Part shown: piece after piece, positions 18,401-26,170 of the stretch
How positions within the stretch are numbered: the first letter of the stretch is position 1
Layout of the letters: each line of letters starts with the position of its first letter
Source of the DNA: JADLHS01 sp964594985
GTDB lineage: Bacteria > Verrucomicrobiota > Verrucomicrobiia > Limisphaerales > JADLHS01
Direction: 5' to 3'
Length of the DNA stretch: 64,000 nucleotides
Assembly: GCA_964594985.1 (NCBI GenBank)
Contig: CAZQNQ010000027.1
Span: 6,181 to 70,180 of the forward strand
Notes under the pieces: generated by a model
Databases searched by the model: none
Seen by the model: the letters and a program-made list of their open reading frames with translations, nothing else
What the model was told of the DNA's origin: nothing
Position numbers and translations under genes: made by a program

Positions 18401-21400
18401 GGACGAAGATCATGTGCGGCTTTGATGGCAGTTTCTGTGATCACTCCAAGTTCACGGGCCTTTCCAAAGATTTGCTCTGCGCCACTAGACGACCACTCTT
18501 CGCTCGGAAGCGTTGAAGACGGATTGGCTAGCAAATGAATACCGCTCAATTGTGCGCGCAGCTCGGCGCGCTCGCGAATGAGTGTGATCCAAGAGTCAAG
18601 GTCGCCAGCCAACTGATTCCACGGAGTGGTGGCAAAAGCTGGACCAACGGGCTCAGGAGCGAGCAGTCCGTCCACCAGTGCAGTGAGGTGGCCTAACTCC
18701 GAACGCGAAGCGGCGGCGCCCGGTAAGCGCAACCAAGTGCGCAGATCGCAGGTTGCCTCAATAGTACTTTGCGTAAGACGGCTGAATTCACGGGCGCGGT
18801 CAAGAGTCCGCTCGGCCCACGTTGGAGACCATTCCTCACAACCCAGCAGAGCCAGCGGATGATTGGCCAGTGGTGTGAGTGTCCGAGAACGCTCTTGCAA
18901 AAGTCGCGCGAGTTCGCGGGCACGCTCTAGTGTGTCTGCCGTGGTTCCGAGAACCGTCGTCCAACCATCGAAGCGAACGGTGAGTTCGTTTTGCCGGGGT
19001 AAAAGATAGTCGAGGCACTGATAGGCGCTGAGGCCACAGGGGTGGCGGCGATGCAAGGTGCGGGCGTAGTCGTTGAGCGCGCGGCGAAGTTTTTCCAACT
19101 CTGCCGCCCGCCTTTCCCAATCTGGAGCCGCTGCGTCGGTGACGAGTTTTAGGCTTCGCTCGAATTGGGCCAACACATCGGCCTTGCCAGTCTTGTTAGA
19201 ATGTAATTCCAAGCAGAATGGCTCTAATCCCTCCTCGCGTAGACGCCGGTGAACAACATCGAGAGCAGCCCGCTTTTCTGCAACGAATAGAACTCTTTTT
19301 CCGTGCGCGAGGCAGTGCGAAATGATGTTGGTGATGGTTTGAGACTTGCCAGTGCCCGGCGGACCTTCGAGCACGAAATCATGGCCAGCGGCAGCAGCCA
19401 TGACGGCGGCAAGCTGCGAAGAGTCTGCGCTCCGAGGACAGAACACATCACGGGGATGAAACTGGTCGTCGAGTTGTGCTGGACGGATGTCGTCTGGCGG
19501 ATTGAGGTACTGCCCCCCGGCTTCGTGGACTAGATGGCGAACAATTCGATTCTGTGTGAGATCATCGAGGCGGTCGGTCAAGTCCTTCCAAAGGAGAAAC
19601 TTGGTGAAAGAAAACTGGCCTAGCCACACCTCGACTTTCACTTCCCAACCAACGAGCTCGCGAACAGCGTCGCGGAAGAGTTGAAAAATACGAGCTACAT
19701 CAACCCCGCTTTGATCTTCTGGCAGCGGATCTAAACCGGGAATTTCTTTGTGGAATTGCTGCCGGAGCATTTCCATCAGAGTGACGTTCAAGCGCGTGTC
19801 TTCATCAATGCGCCGCAATGTAAAACCTTCGAGCACAGATTTACGTATCAACTCAACAGGTACGAGTAGCAGCGGGGCGCGCAACACGCGATCACTGTGC
19901 TCCGTCTCACGCCATTCAAGTATGCCAACGGCGGCAAATAGTGTGTTGGTGCCATTTTCATCCAGTGCGCTCCGAGCAGCACGATATAGTTCAGTCAGCC
20001 GACGAGCATGTTCCGAATCCTCGAGCCCCGTCCGCAAGCGACCATGCTTCAGTTCATCGCGGAGATGTTCAGCCAACGCGTCGGCTCTTTGCTGCTTTGT
20101 GTAGGTGGCAGCGCTACGCGGATCATCTTCACCCATGAGCTTGGGTTTGGGTTGGAGCGAAAGCTCGACCGCAGCCGCAAGTTCATCTTCCACATGTTCA
20201 GGCGCCGCTGACAGAATCTGGATCGTGCTCTTAGTGGGTTTAAAATTTAAGAGACGGTTGCGCAAACTTAAATCAAGTAGTCGGCTTTTCCACTGATCAA
20301 TGCGATTGCCCGGTTTTGTCGCAGCCTTTGGCGTTACCAGTGGTGGCTCTGCAAAATCTCGGTCACCCATTCCAACGGCGGGAGCGGATCTTCCACCTGA
20401 ACCAGGCACTGAAGTTGTGACATGCCCTGGAATGGGCAACGGAGAGATGCGAGCGATGCGGGCGCGCCGAATATCAAGCGCAAGGCGGAATGGTGATTTG
20501 GTTTCCAGATGTGGGCGGGCGAGCAATTCGGCATCCGGTAGCGTGCCCGGCGATTCGCTGGCGACAATCGTTGACTCGAATACCGTGATAAGGGAGTCCA
20601 CAGCTAGTTTGCGAACCTGTTGCAGATCATCCATTGATGATTCTGGCAGCGTCCGTTCCTCCAGCCAGCAACCCGCGTAAGCGTGCCCCTCGTGCATGAG
20701 GATCAGTGGGTGTAAGCCGATTTGTTCGCAGCAAGCAGCAAACAGCAATGTAAGATCGAGGCACGTTCCAAACCGTTGAGCGAGAATGTCAGACGGGAAA
20801 CGAACTTTCTGTCCGGTGTTTTCAAAACTGGCTGGCGGGCTGATGTAGCGGATTCCCAATTCGGCAATGGACTTGTATATGGCCGCCACCTGTTCCCAGA
20901 CGCGCTTCCGATTTTTGTCTTGGTAGCCATTAAACGCCGCGCGGCCAGTATGCTCCCGAAGAATCTCAGCAGCACGACCAAGAACGGTCATAACCGCTGG
21001 ATCATTTGGAAGAACGAAAGCGGCAAGGATTTCAGGTAAAGAAACAAGTCCACACCATTCGTTGCGGGCAAGCAACGAAACTGACTCGGTTTGAGAATAG
21101 AGCACCTTTTCATTTTCCAGAACTTCCATCCGCAACCATCCAACCACCTTTTCGTTCAGAGTTGCCAGAAAGTCGTGACTGAGTTTTATATCGAGCGGCG
21201 CAACGCGAAACTCAGCCTCAGCGTCAAGACTCTGAAGATGCAAATCTGTCGGCGTGGCAAAAGCAGGTTCAGTGGTGACGCGAAGAGTGAGTGATTTGCG
21301 TGGCGTGGCATTGTTCCGAAGTCGCAGTTCCTTCACCACAGGAATCGCGTTTTGCTGAAAGGCGTAATTTATCGCGCGATCATAACTAATCTCAAATGTC

Positions 21401-21447
21401 AGAGCTTTGTCGTTTTCCGTGGCAGGTTTGGGGATTGCATCTGACAT
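15457..21447 (-). CDS. Hhe-like defence protein: DUF4011, SF1 helicase, Vsr/MTES_1575-type nuclease
   Basis: This is a 1996-residue protein. Residues about 195-265 resemble a transglutaminase-like fold (FGTCLDLTLLFAA with C229; HEGHAYAGCW with H255). Residues 383-410 carry the DUF4011 signature WKSRLLDLSLRNRLLNF. The SF1 helicase has Walker A GPPGTGKS (695-702), Walker B VVIFDEASQ (1584-1592), VVGDPKQLPPTNF, QWHYRSRHE and late motifs LNVAITRAKHE. The C-terminus (1888-1985) is a Vsr/REase_MTES_1575-like nuclease: YRIDLGVVAP (D1917) and GVECDGATYH (E1934, D1936). Two internal duplications lie between the helicase halves. From memory this matches the single-gene Hhe anti-phage architecture. It is alone in a 6.1-kb insert between copies of the hrpA 5' end, and its codon use is less GC-rich than that of its neighbours. 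Confidence 0.9.
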   Translation of the reverse strand: MSDAIPKPATENDKALTFEISYDRAINYAFQQNAIPVVKELRLRNNATPRKSLTLRVTTEPAFATPTDLHLQSLDAEAEFRVAPLDIKLSHDFLATLNEKVVGWLRMEVLENEKVLYSQTESVSLLARNEWCGLVSLPEILAAFVLPNDPAVMTVLGRAAEILREHTGRAAFNGYQDKNRKRVWEQVAAIYKSIAELGIRYISPPASFENTGQKVRFPSDILAQRFGTCLDLTLLFAACCEQIGLHPLILMHEGHAYAGCWLEERTLPESSMDDLQQVRKLAVDSLITVFESTIVASESPGTLPDAELLARPHLETKSPFRLALDIRRARIARISPLPIPGHVTTSVPGSGGRSAPAVGMGDRDFAEPPLVTPKAATKPGNRIDQWKSRLLDLSLRNRLLNFKPTKSTIQILSAAPEHVEDELAAAVELSLQPKPKLMGEDDPRSAATYTKQQRADALAEHLRDELKHGRLRTGLEDSEHARRLTELYRAARSALDENGTNTLFAAVGILEWRETEHSDRVLRAPLLLVPVELIRKSVLEGFTLRRIDEDTRLNVTLMEMLRQQFHKEIPGLDPLPEDQSGVDVARIFQLFRDAVRELVGWEVKVEVWLGQFSFTKFLLWKDLTDRLDDLTQNRIVRHLVHEAGGQYLNPPDDIRPAQLDDQFHPRDVFCPRSADSSQLAAVMAAAAGHDFVLEGPPGTGKSQTITNIISHCLAHGKRVLFVAEKRAALDVVHRRLREEGLEPFCLELHSNKTGKADVLAQFERSLKLVTDAAAPDWERRAAELEKLRRALNDYARTLHRRHPCGLSAYQCLDYLLPRQNELTVRFDGWTTVLGTTADTLERARELARLLQERSRTLTPLANHPLALLGCEEWSPTWAERTLDRAREFSRLTQSTIEATCDLRTWLRLPGAAASRSELGHLTALVDGLLAPEPVGPAFATTPWNQLAGDLDSWITLIRERAELRAQLSGIHLLANPSSTLPSEEWSSSGAEQIFGKARELGVITETAIKAAHDLRPWLRVPSPTASRMELVHLIGLVDALLTSAPVGAAFATTPWNEWVAEFDNWIALVRERAELRTRLVGYDEPKLLALDLDFLIERWQSAKTAWFLPKWLRIGTVRRQLRKARPAQSKPDATTMGDVLQAAKRLRSINGILTAATAKAELHLGIIWADGEPHVDLLSHVRTWGAALHSSIAACAGENVDWLGQLRELIAGLFRDGQTTYEPGTIIGNRLNAYREAVTRFDEGLESLVEEACFQRKLLDDAPDHLVAVATAIASFLGAAPRVRAINASLAATASSAQSILGTLWAKGEPSVDALVKARKWGEPLHAHMVKCAGDDLSWLGQLRNLLAGLFTEGPAAYASGTSIGNRLIRYRDTQIKFNEAFTAFAADVRLQRDPLDTAHDHLTAVLTLTEQLPAAWPKIREWCSWQKARHEAQQIGLDPIIAKLESSDGHTIDLPTLFERSFRRTLLFAAVENESVLREFFGREHSERIERFRQIDDKLANLARDLIRARLAAGIPRDQVQDDIPKAEIGLLRKEIGKRMRHIPVRQLLGRIPTLLPRLKPCVLMSPLSVAQYLEPSHETFDVVIFDEASQIPVWDAVGAIARGKQLIVVGDPKQLPPTNFFNSAGDEDEAVPEEHKDLESILDELLTNGLRHKRLQWHYRSRHEGLIAFSNQQYYANDLLTFPSPEASLGGVRFKHLPDARYDKGKSRTNLGEARALVDELVARLRKTDGTPRSYGVVTFSQAQQQLVENLLDEERRKFPEIEVHFGDEPPVEGEPVFVKNLESVQGDERDIIIFSICYGQDETGRVSMNFGPLNRDGGERRLNVAITRAKHEVIVFSGLRADQIDLTRTQSRGVRDLKYFLDYAERGPKALAAAATAFGDAEPDSEFEILVADRIRAAGYVVHHQVGCSGYRIDLGVVAPRNPGRYLLGVECDGATYHRAATARDRDKLRQQVLEGLGWKLRRIWSTDWWHNPEAEIERICVTLDEISKQTPV
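17197..18009 (-). repeat. Second internal duplication of the Hhe-like protein (period 137 residues)
   Basis: Residues about 1147-1280 and 1284-1417 align at a constant offset of 137. Matching pairs include WADGEPHVD/WAKGEPSVD, DWLGQLRELIAGLF/SWLGQLRNLLAGLF, GNRLNAYR/GNRLIRYR and DHLVAV/DHLTAV. The copies are diverged, so the duplication is old. It lies in the long helical insert between helicase motifs. Confidence 0.85.
18208..18837 (-). repeat. First internal duplication of the Hhe-like protein (period 112 residues)
   Basis: Residues about 871-968 and 983-1080 align at a constant offset of 112: EEWS/EEWS, DLRTWLRLP/DLRPWLRVP, FATTPWNQ/FATTPWNE and RERAELRAQL/RERAELRTRL. DNA similarity is still visible. 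It directly precedes the second duplicated block. Confidence 0.88.
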
Positions 21448-21561
21448 AATTTAGCTATTCACCTTTTCGGCCCAGAGCGTAACGCATCGTAAACGGCAGA
21501 TGCTATCAGTCAAAGGAAAAGCAAAAATGCAGTCGCCCATTTCAAGTTTCCAGCCGCCCGA

Positions 21562-21756
21562 TTTTCCGCTACAACACGCGCCCGGTCATGAACGACCCGC
21601 GCATCCAAGAACTTCGCCAACTGCTCCCGCAAGCCATGTTGCCTGACTGGGTGCGGCTCGGTTCGCGCGCGGCCCGGCTGTTCCGCGACCGTCTCCATCC
21701 CGACAAACACGACGCACTGCTCAATCGTTTGCTCGACCAAGCCCGCGCCTCCGTCG
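21562..21756 (+). repeat. Direct repeat, right copy, forming the 5' end of intact hrpA
   Basis: Partner of 15240-15434 with the same length and no gaps. It supplies 26 bp upstream of the ATG and codons 1-56 of the functional hrpA. The defence gene and about 115 bp of its upstream region lie between the copies. Confidence 0.92.
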
Positions 21757-24700
21757 CCACCCGCGATCAACGCCAACTGAGCGTTCCGCAAGTTTCCTAC
21801 GCACCGGAACTCCCCATCACCGCGCGCAAAGACGAAATCATCGCCGCCATTCGCGCGAATCAAGTCATCGTCATTGCGGGCGAAACCGGCTCGGGCAAAA
21901 CCACGCAGTTGCCCAAGATGTGCCTCGACGCCGGACTCGGCATCCGCGCCAAGATCGGTTGCACCCAACCCCGCCGTGTCGCCGCGCTGTCCATCTCGCG
22001 CCGCATCGCCGAGGAATTATCCGTCACCTGGGGACGCGAAGTCGGCTGCAAGATCCGCTTCGACGATCGCTCCAGTTCTGACACGTATATCAAGCTGATG
22101 ACCGACGGCATCCTGCTCGCCGAAGCGCAGGGCGATCCGCAACTCAGCGATTACGATGCGATCATCATTGACGAAGCGCACGAGCGAAGCCTCAACATTG
22201 ATTTCCTGCTCGGCCATCTCAAGGGCCTGCTCGCGCGCCGCAGCGATCTGAAACTAATCATCACGTCTGCGACGATTGATACGCAGATGTTCTCGCGGCA
22301 CTTCAACGACGCGCCGATCATCGAAGTCTCCGGACGGATGTATCCGGTCGAAGTCGTCTATCAATCGCAAGACTCCGCCTCCGAAGAACAAGGCGACTTA
22401 AACTATGTGGACGCCGCCGTGCAAGCCGCCGAGCGTATCGTTTACGAATCCAACTTCGGCGACGTGCTCATCTTCATGCCCGGCGAACGGGACATCCGTG
22501 AGACCAGTGATCTGCTCGAAGGCCGCCTCGGTCGTGATGCCGAGATAATTCCTCTGTTCGGTCGTCTTAGTTCCGGAGATCAACAACGTGTCTTCTCTCC
22601 GTCATCGCAGCGCAAGATCGTCATCGCCACCAACATCGCCGAAACCTCGCTCACGATTCCAGGCATCCGCTACGTGATTGACGCCGGCCTCGCGCGCATC
22701 AGCCGTTACAACCCACGCACGCGCACCAAGCGGTTGCCCATCGAACCCGTTTCCCAAAGCAGCGCCAACCAACGCAAAGGCCGCGCCGGTCGTGTGCAGG
22801 ACGGCATCTGCATCCGGCTTTATTCCGAGGAAGATTTCACCGCGCGCCCCGCCTTCACGCAGCCGGAAATCCAGCGCGCCAATCTCGCCGAAGTCATCCT
22901 GCGGATGAAGGCTTTCCGCCTCGGCGACATCGAGACGTTCCCGTTCGTCCAGCCGCCCACGCCCGCCGCGATCGCCAACGGTTACGCTTTGCTCCAGGAA
23001 CTCGGTGCGCTCGATGCCCAACGCAATCTCACGCCACTCGGTAGCGACCTCGCGCGCCTGCCGATTGATCCCACGCTCGGTCGCATGTTGCTCCAATCGC
23101 AGCAGGAGCACGCCTCGCGGGAATTGCTCATCATCGCCGCCGGCCTCAGCATCCAAGATCCCCGCGAGCGTCCGCTTGATCAAAAGGAAGCCGCTGCCGC
23201 CGCCCACAAACGCTTCGCCGATCCGCAATCCGATTTCCTCGCGCTGCTCAACATCTGGAACGCCGTTCACGACGAATGGGAAAAGCTTCGCGGCCAAAGC
23301 CAGCGGCGCCGGTTCTGTCGCCAGCATTTCCTCTCCTATCTGCGGATGCGCGAGTGGCAGGACCTTTACGCCCAGCTTCAGGACGCTCTCTCAGATCTCC
23401 CTCTCCCCGTCGGACGGGGAGAGGGCCGGGGTGAGGGGATGGTTAAATCCGCAGAACAAAACTCTCGCCGAAGTGGTGCTGGTGCGCCCAGCCCTGCCCC
23501 TCACCCTCAATCCCTCTCCCCATCCGATGGGGCGAGGGAAGGCAGGCGTAACGCCGCCTACGACGCCATCCATCGCTCGATCTTGTCCGGCCTCATCGGT
23601 CACGTCGCACGTCGCGAGGAGCGCAATCTCTACAAAGCGGCGGGCAATCGCGATGTCACGATGTTTCCCGGCTCGGCGCTCTATGAGCGCGGCGAAAAAC
23701 CGATAAAAGGCCGCGACGCCAAAGCGCAGAAGAATCCTCCGCCCAAACCCAAGTCAAATCAACCGGCGTGGATCGTCGCTGGCGAAATTGTCGAAACGTC
23801 ACAGCTTTTCGCGCGCACCGTCGCCGGGATTGATCCGCAATGGATCTATCAACTCGCGCCACATTGCTGCAAAGTCACGCATCAGAATCCGCACTGGAGC
23901 GTCAGCAACGGTCGCGTGCTCGTCGAGGAAGTCATCACGTTGCACGGGCTTGAAGTCATTCGCCGCAAGGTTGCTTACGGCAACATCAATCCCAAGGACG
24001 CCACCACCATCTTCATCCGCGCGGCGCTTGTGGAGGAAGATGTCATCTCACCTCGTAGCAGCCGACGTGAGGAGGCTCATTCTCCTCGGGCCGAGAGCGG
24101 CGACTGGAAAGCGGAAATCAATGAGAGCCTCCTGACGTCGGCTGCTACGGAGAAAAAGGAACTCCCGGCCCAATACCCATTCCTCACCCATAACCGCAGC
24201 GTGCGCCAGAAGATCGAGAATCTCCAGACCCGCGCCCGGCATCACGGGATGATTGATCTCGATCTGGCGCTCTGCAATTTCTACGCGAAGCACATCGAGA
24301 ACGTCTCGTCCTTGCACGAATTGAACCGCTTGCTGGGCGAGCGTTCTGGTCAAAAATTCCTCTACGCTGCCGAAGCCGATCTGCTCGGCGATCTGCAATT
24401 GAACTACGACACCAATGCGTTCCCCGACGCGGTGCAAATCGCCGATCAACCGCTCGCGCTGAACTACGCCTACGCCCCCGGCGAAGACTGGGACGGCGTC
24501 ACCGTGCAATTGCCCGTGGACCTCGCGCGTGCGCTTTCCCCCGCCGCCGTCGAGTGGAGTGTGCCCGGTCTGCGCGCCGAGCAGGTCGGCGAATGGTTGC
24601 GTTCCCTGCCCCGCACGTTGCGGCGCGAATTGCAGCCCATCGAACCCAAAGTCGCCGAGATCGTCCGCGACTTGCAGCCGACCGGCGACTCACTCCGCGC

Positions 24701-25982
24701 TGATCTCGCGAAGTTTTTGCTGAAGCGTTACGGCATCACCGTGCCACCCGACGCGTGGCGCGAAGAAGCTGTCCCCGCGCACCTCCGCCCGCGCGTGGAG
24801 ATCGTGGATCACAACCGCAAGACCATTGCCGCCGGTCGCAACCTCGAACAACTCAAGCCGCAGCTCAAGGAAACCAAAACCATCGCCCCGCGCGGCAACG
24901 ATGATTGGCAACGCGCCACCGCGAAATGGGAACGCTCTGCCGTAACGAGCTGGGTCTTCGGTGATTTGCCGGAGAAGATTGTCGTAGGGCAGGCTTTCCA
25001 GCCTGCCAGTGCGGGCGACTTTCCAGTCGCCCGTCCCCCGCTTTCTGCCGCGGTGTCAGAACGAAACACGGGACAGGAAAGTCCCGTGAACCGGCAGGCT
25101 GGAAAGCCTGCCCTACAAGCCGAACACGTCACGCACGCCTGGCCCGGCATCGTCCTCGAAGACGGTCACGTGAGTCTGCGCCTCTTCCGCAGCGCGGCGC
25201 TCGCCCGGGAGGCGAGCTTTGATGGCGTCAATAAACTCATTGAGCTGACCTTGCAGAAAGACCTCGCGTGGTTGCAGAAGGATCTGCGCGCGTTGTGTCG
25301 CTTCGATGCCCTCTACGCGTCGCTCGGGGCGAGCGATGAATTGCAGGAAACCGCCTTCGCGAACCTCCTTCGCCACGCGCTTCCCGCCGCACCATTGGCC
25401 GCGTTGACTCAAGTCAACTTCGACGATGCGGTGAAACAAACCCGTGAGCGCCTCGCCGGCCTGCCGTCGCAACTCGAAACGCGCCTGAACGCCATCCTGC
25501 CCTTGCGACAGCAGATCGCCACCAAACTCGGCCAAGCCGTCGCCACCGCAGCAGCGCCACGCCCCCGCACCCTCAACGATCTCAGTCAGCTAGTTTCGCC
25601 CGCCAAACCCGCAGCGTCCAAGCATCCGCTCGCGGTAGAGTTGAACGGCTTGCTGCCGCCCCGGTTTCTCGAACAAATCAGCTTTGACCGGTTGAAAGAG
25701 TTGCCGCGCTATCTCAAAGCGCTCCTCACGCGCCTCGAACGCGCCGCGCTGAATCCACAGAAGGACGCCGAACGCGCCGCGCAACTCGCGCCGTACGCGC
25801 AAGCCGTTTCCGGCTTTGACGCAAAACCGTCGAACCTCCCGGAAGCCCGCGCCATGCAGGAGGAATTCCGCTGGCTCGTGGAAGAATTCAAAGTCTCCCT
25901 CTTCGCGCAGGAACTCGGCACTGCCGTCCCCATCTCCGCCAAACGCCTCGACCAAAAGCTGGAACAACTCAAGATGCTGTGA
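21588..25982 (+). CDS. hrpA: HrpA-type DEAH-box RNA helicase with three in-frame palindromic inserts
   Basis: The 1464-residue protein has the full DEAH helicase set: GETGSGKTTQLPK (Walker A), TQPRRVAALS, IIDEAHERSLN, ITSATID, FMPGERDIRE, IATNIAETSLTIPG and QRKGRAGR, then the HrpA-specific C-terminal region ending AQELGTAVPISAKRLDQKLEQL. HrpA helicases act on mRNA and ribosomes; in E. coli HrpA rescues stalled ribosomes. It is longer than the roughly 1300 residues of E. coli HrpA, and most of the excess comes from three palindromic repeats read in frame (residues about 604-650, 823-854 and 1133-1177), all after the ATPase core. Start chosen at 21588 because the MNDPRI N-terminus is also conserved in the remnant copy. 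Confidence 0.93.
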   Translation: MNDPRIQELRQLLPQAMLPDWVRLGSRAARLFRDRLHPDKHDALLNRLLDQARASVATRDQRQLSVPQVSYAPELPITARKDEIIAAIRANQVIVIAGETGSGKTTQLPKMCLDAGLGIRAKIGCTQPRRVAALSISRRIAEELSVTWGREVGCKIRFDDRSSSDTYIKLMTDGILLAEAQGDPQLSDYDAIIIDEAHERSLNIDFLLGHLKGLLARRSDLKLIITSATIDTQMFSRHFNDAPIIEVSGRMYPVEVVYQSQDSASEEQGDLNYVDAAVQAAERIVYESNFGDVLIFMPGERDIRETSDLLEGRLGRDAEIIPLFGRLSSGDQQRVFSPSSQRKIVIATNIAETSLTIPGIRYVIDAGLARISRYNPRTRTKRLPIEPVSQSSANQRKGRAGRVQDGICIRLYSEEDFTARPAFTQPEIQRANLAEVILRMKAFRLGDIETFPFVQPPTPAAIANGYALLQELGALDAQRNLTPLGSDLARLPIDPTLGRMLLQSQQEHASRELLIIAAGLSIQDPRERPLDQKEAAAAAHKRFADPQSDFLALLNIWNAVHDEWEKLRGQSQRRRFCRQHFLSYLRMREWQDLYAQLQDALSDLPLPVGRGEGRGEGMVKSAEQNSRRSGAGAPSPAPHPQSLSPSDGAREGRRNAAYDAIHRSILSGLIGHVARREERNLYKAAGNRDVTMFPGSALYERGEKPIKGRDAKAQKNPPPKPKSNQPAWIVAGEIVETSQLFARTVAGIDPQWIYQLAPHCCKVTHQNPHWSVSNGRVLVEEVITLHGLEVIRRKVAYGNINPKDATTIFIRAALVEEDVISPRSSRREEAHSPRAESGDWKAEINESLLTSAATEKKELPAQYPFLTHNRSVRQKIENLQTRARHHGMIDLDLALCNFYAKHIENVSSLHELNRLLGERSGQKFLYAAEADLLGDLQLNYDTNAFPDAVQIADQPLALNYAYAPGEDWDGVTVQLPVDLARALSPAAVEWSVPGLRAEQVGEWLRSLPRTLRRELQPIEPKVAEIVRDLQPTGDSLRADLAKFLLKRYGITVPPDAWREEAVPAHLRPRVEIVDHNRKTIAAGRNLEQLKPQLKETKTIAPRGNDDWQRATAKWERSAVTSWVFGDLPEKIVVGQAFQPASAGDFPVARPPLSAAVSERNTGQESPVNRQAGKPALQAEHVTHAWPGIVLEDGHVSLRLFRSAALAREASFDGVNKLIELTLQKDLAWLQKDLRALCRFDALYASLGASDELQETAFANLLRHALPAAPLAALTQVNFDDAVKQTRERLAGLPSQLETRLNAILPLRQQIATKLGQAVATAAAPRPRTLNDLSQLVSPAKPAASKHPLAVELNGLLPPRFLEQISFDRLKELPRYLKALLTRLERAALNPQKDAERAAQLAPYAQAVSGFDAKPSNLPEARAMQEEFRWLVEEFKVSLFAQELGTAVPISAKRLDQKLEQLKML
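23399..23538. repeat. Palindromic repeat family C, inverted pair, inside hrpA
   Basis: Two inverted copies of one hairpin unit: ccctctccccgtcggacggg... at 23399-23438 and its inverse at 23497-23538 (tccctctccccatccgatgg...). Each has its own inner hairpin. A single copy of the same family is at 43302-43364. Here it is translated as a Pro/Gly/Ser/Arg-rich stretch (DLPLPVGRGEGRGEG...) absent from normal HrpA, between QDAL and YDAIHRSILSGL. Confidence 0.85.
24054..24149. repeat. Palindromic repeat family D inside hrpA
   Basis: Arms cgtagcagccgacgt (24054-24068) and acgtcggctgctacg (24135-24149) are perfect. They extend inward with gaggaggctcatt against aatgagagcctcc. The element is translated as SRREEAHSPRAESGDWKAEI and so on between SPR and EKKELPAQYP of HrpA. 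Confidence 0.85.
24984..25116. repeat. Palindromic element family A, copy 4, inside hrpA
   Basis: The 133-bp core runs from gtagggcaggctttccagcc to the inverse ggctggaaagcctgccctac, with the inner hairpin gggcgactttccagtcgccc. It is translated as VGQAFQPASAGDFPVARPP and onward to ESPVNRQAGKPAL. The same peptides appear in the translated intergenic copies, so this part of HrpA is repeat-derived. Confidence 0.9.
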
Positions 25983-26170
25983 ACACCAGTTGGGGCACGC
26001 TGAAGTTGCCGGGGTGGGAAGGGCGCAAAGAAATGGCAGACTCCACAACTTTATGGCTTGTAGCCCTTTCATGCGACATGACGGGCCGCGCAGTTGTGCC
26101 AGCCTATGCCCGTGTATTCCACCGCCTTCAACAGCCGATTAACCGCCTGAATGCGTGTGGCTGCTTTTCC

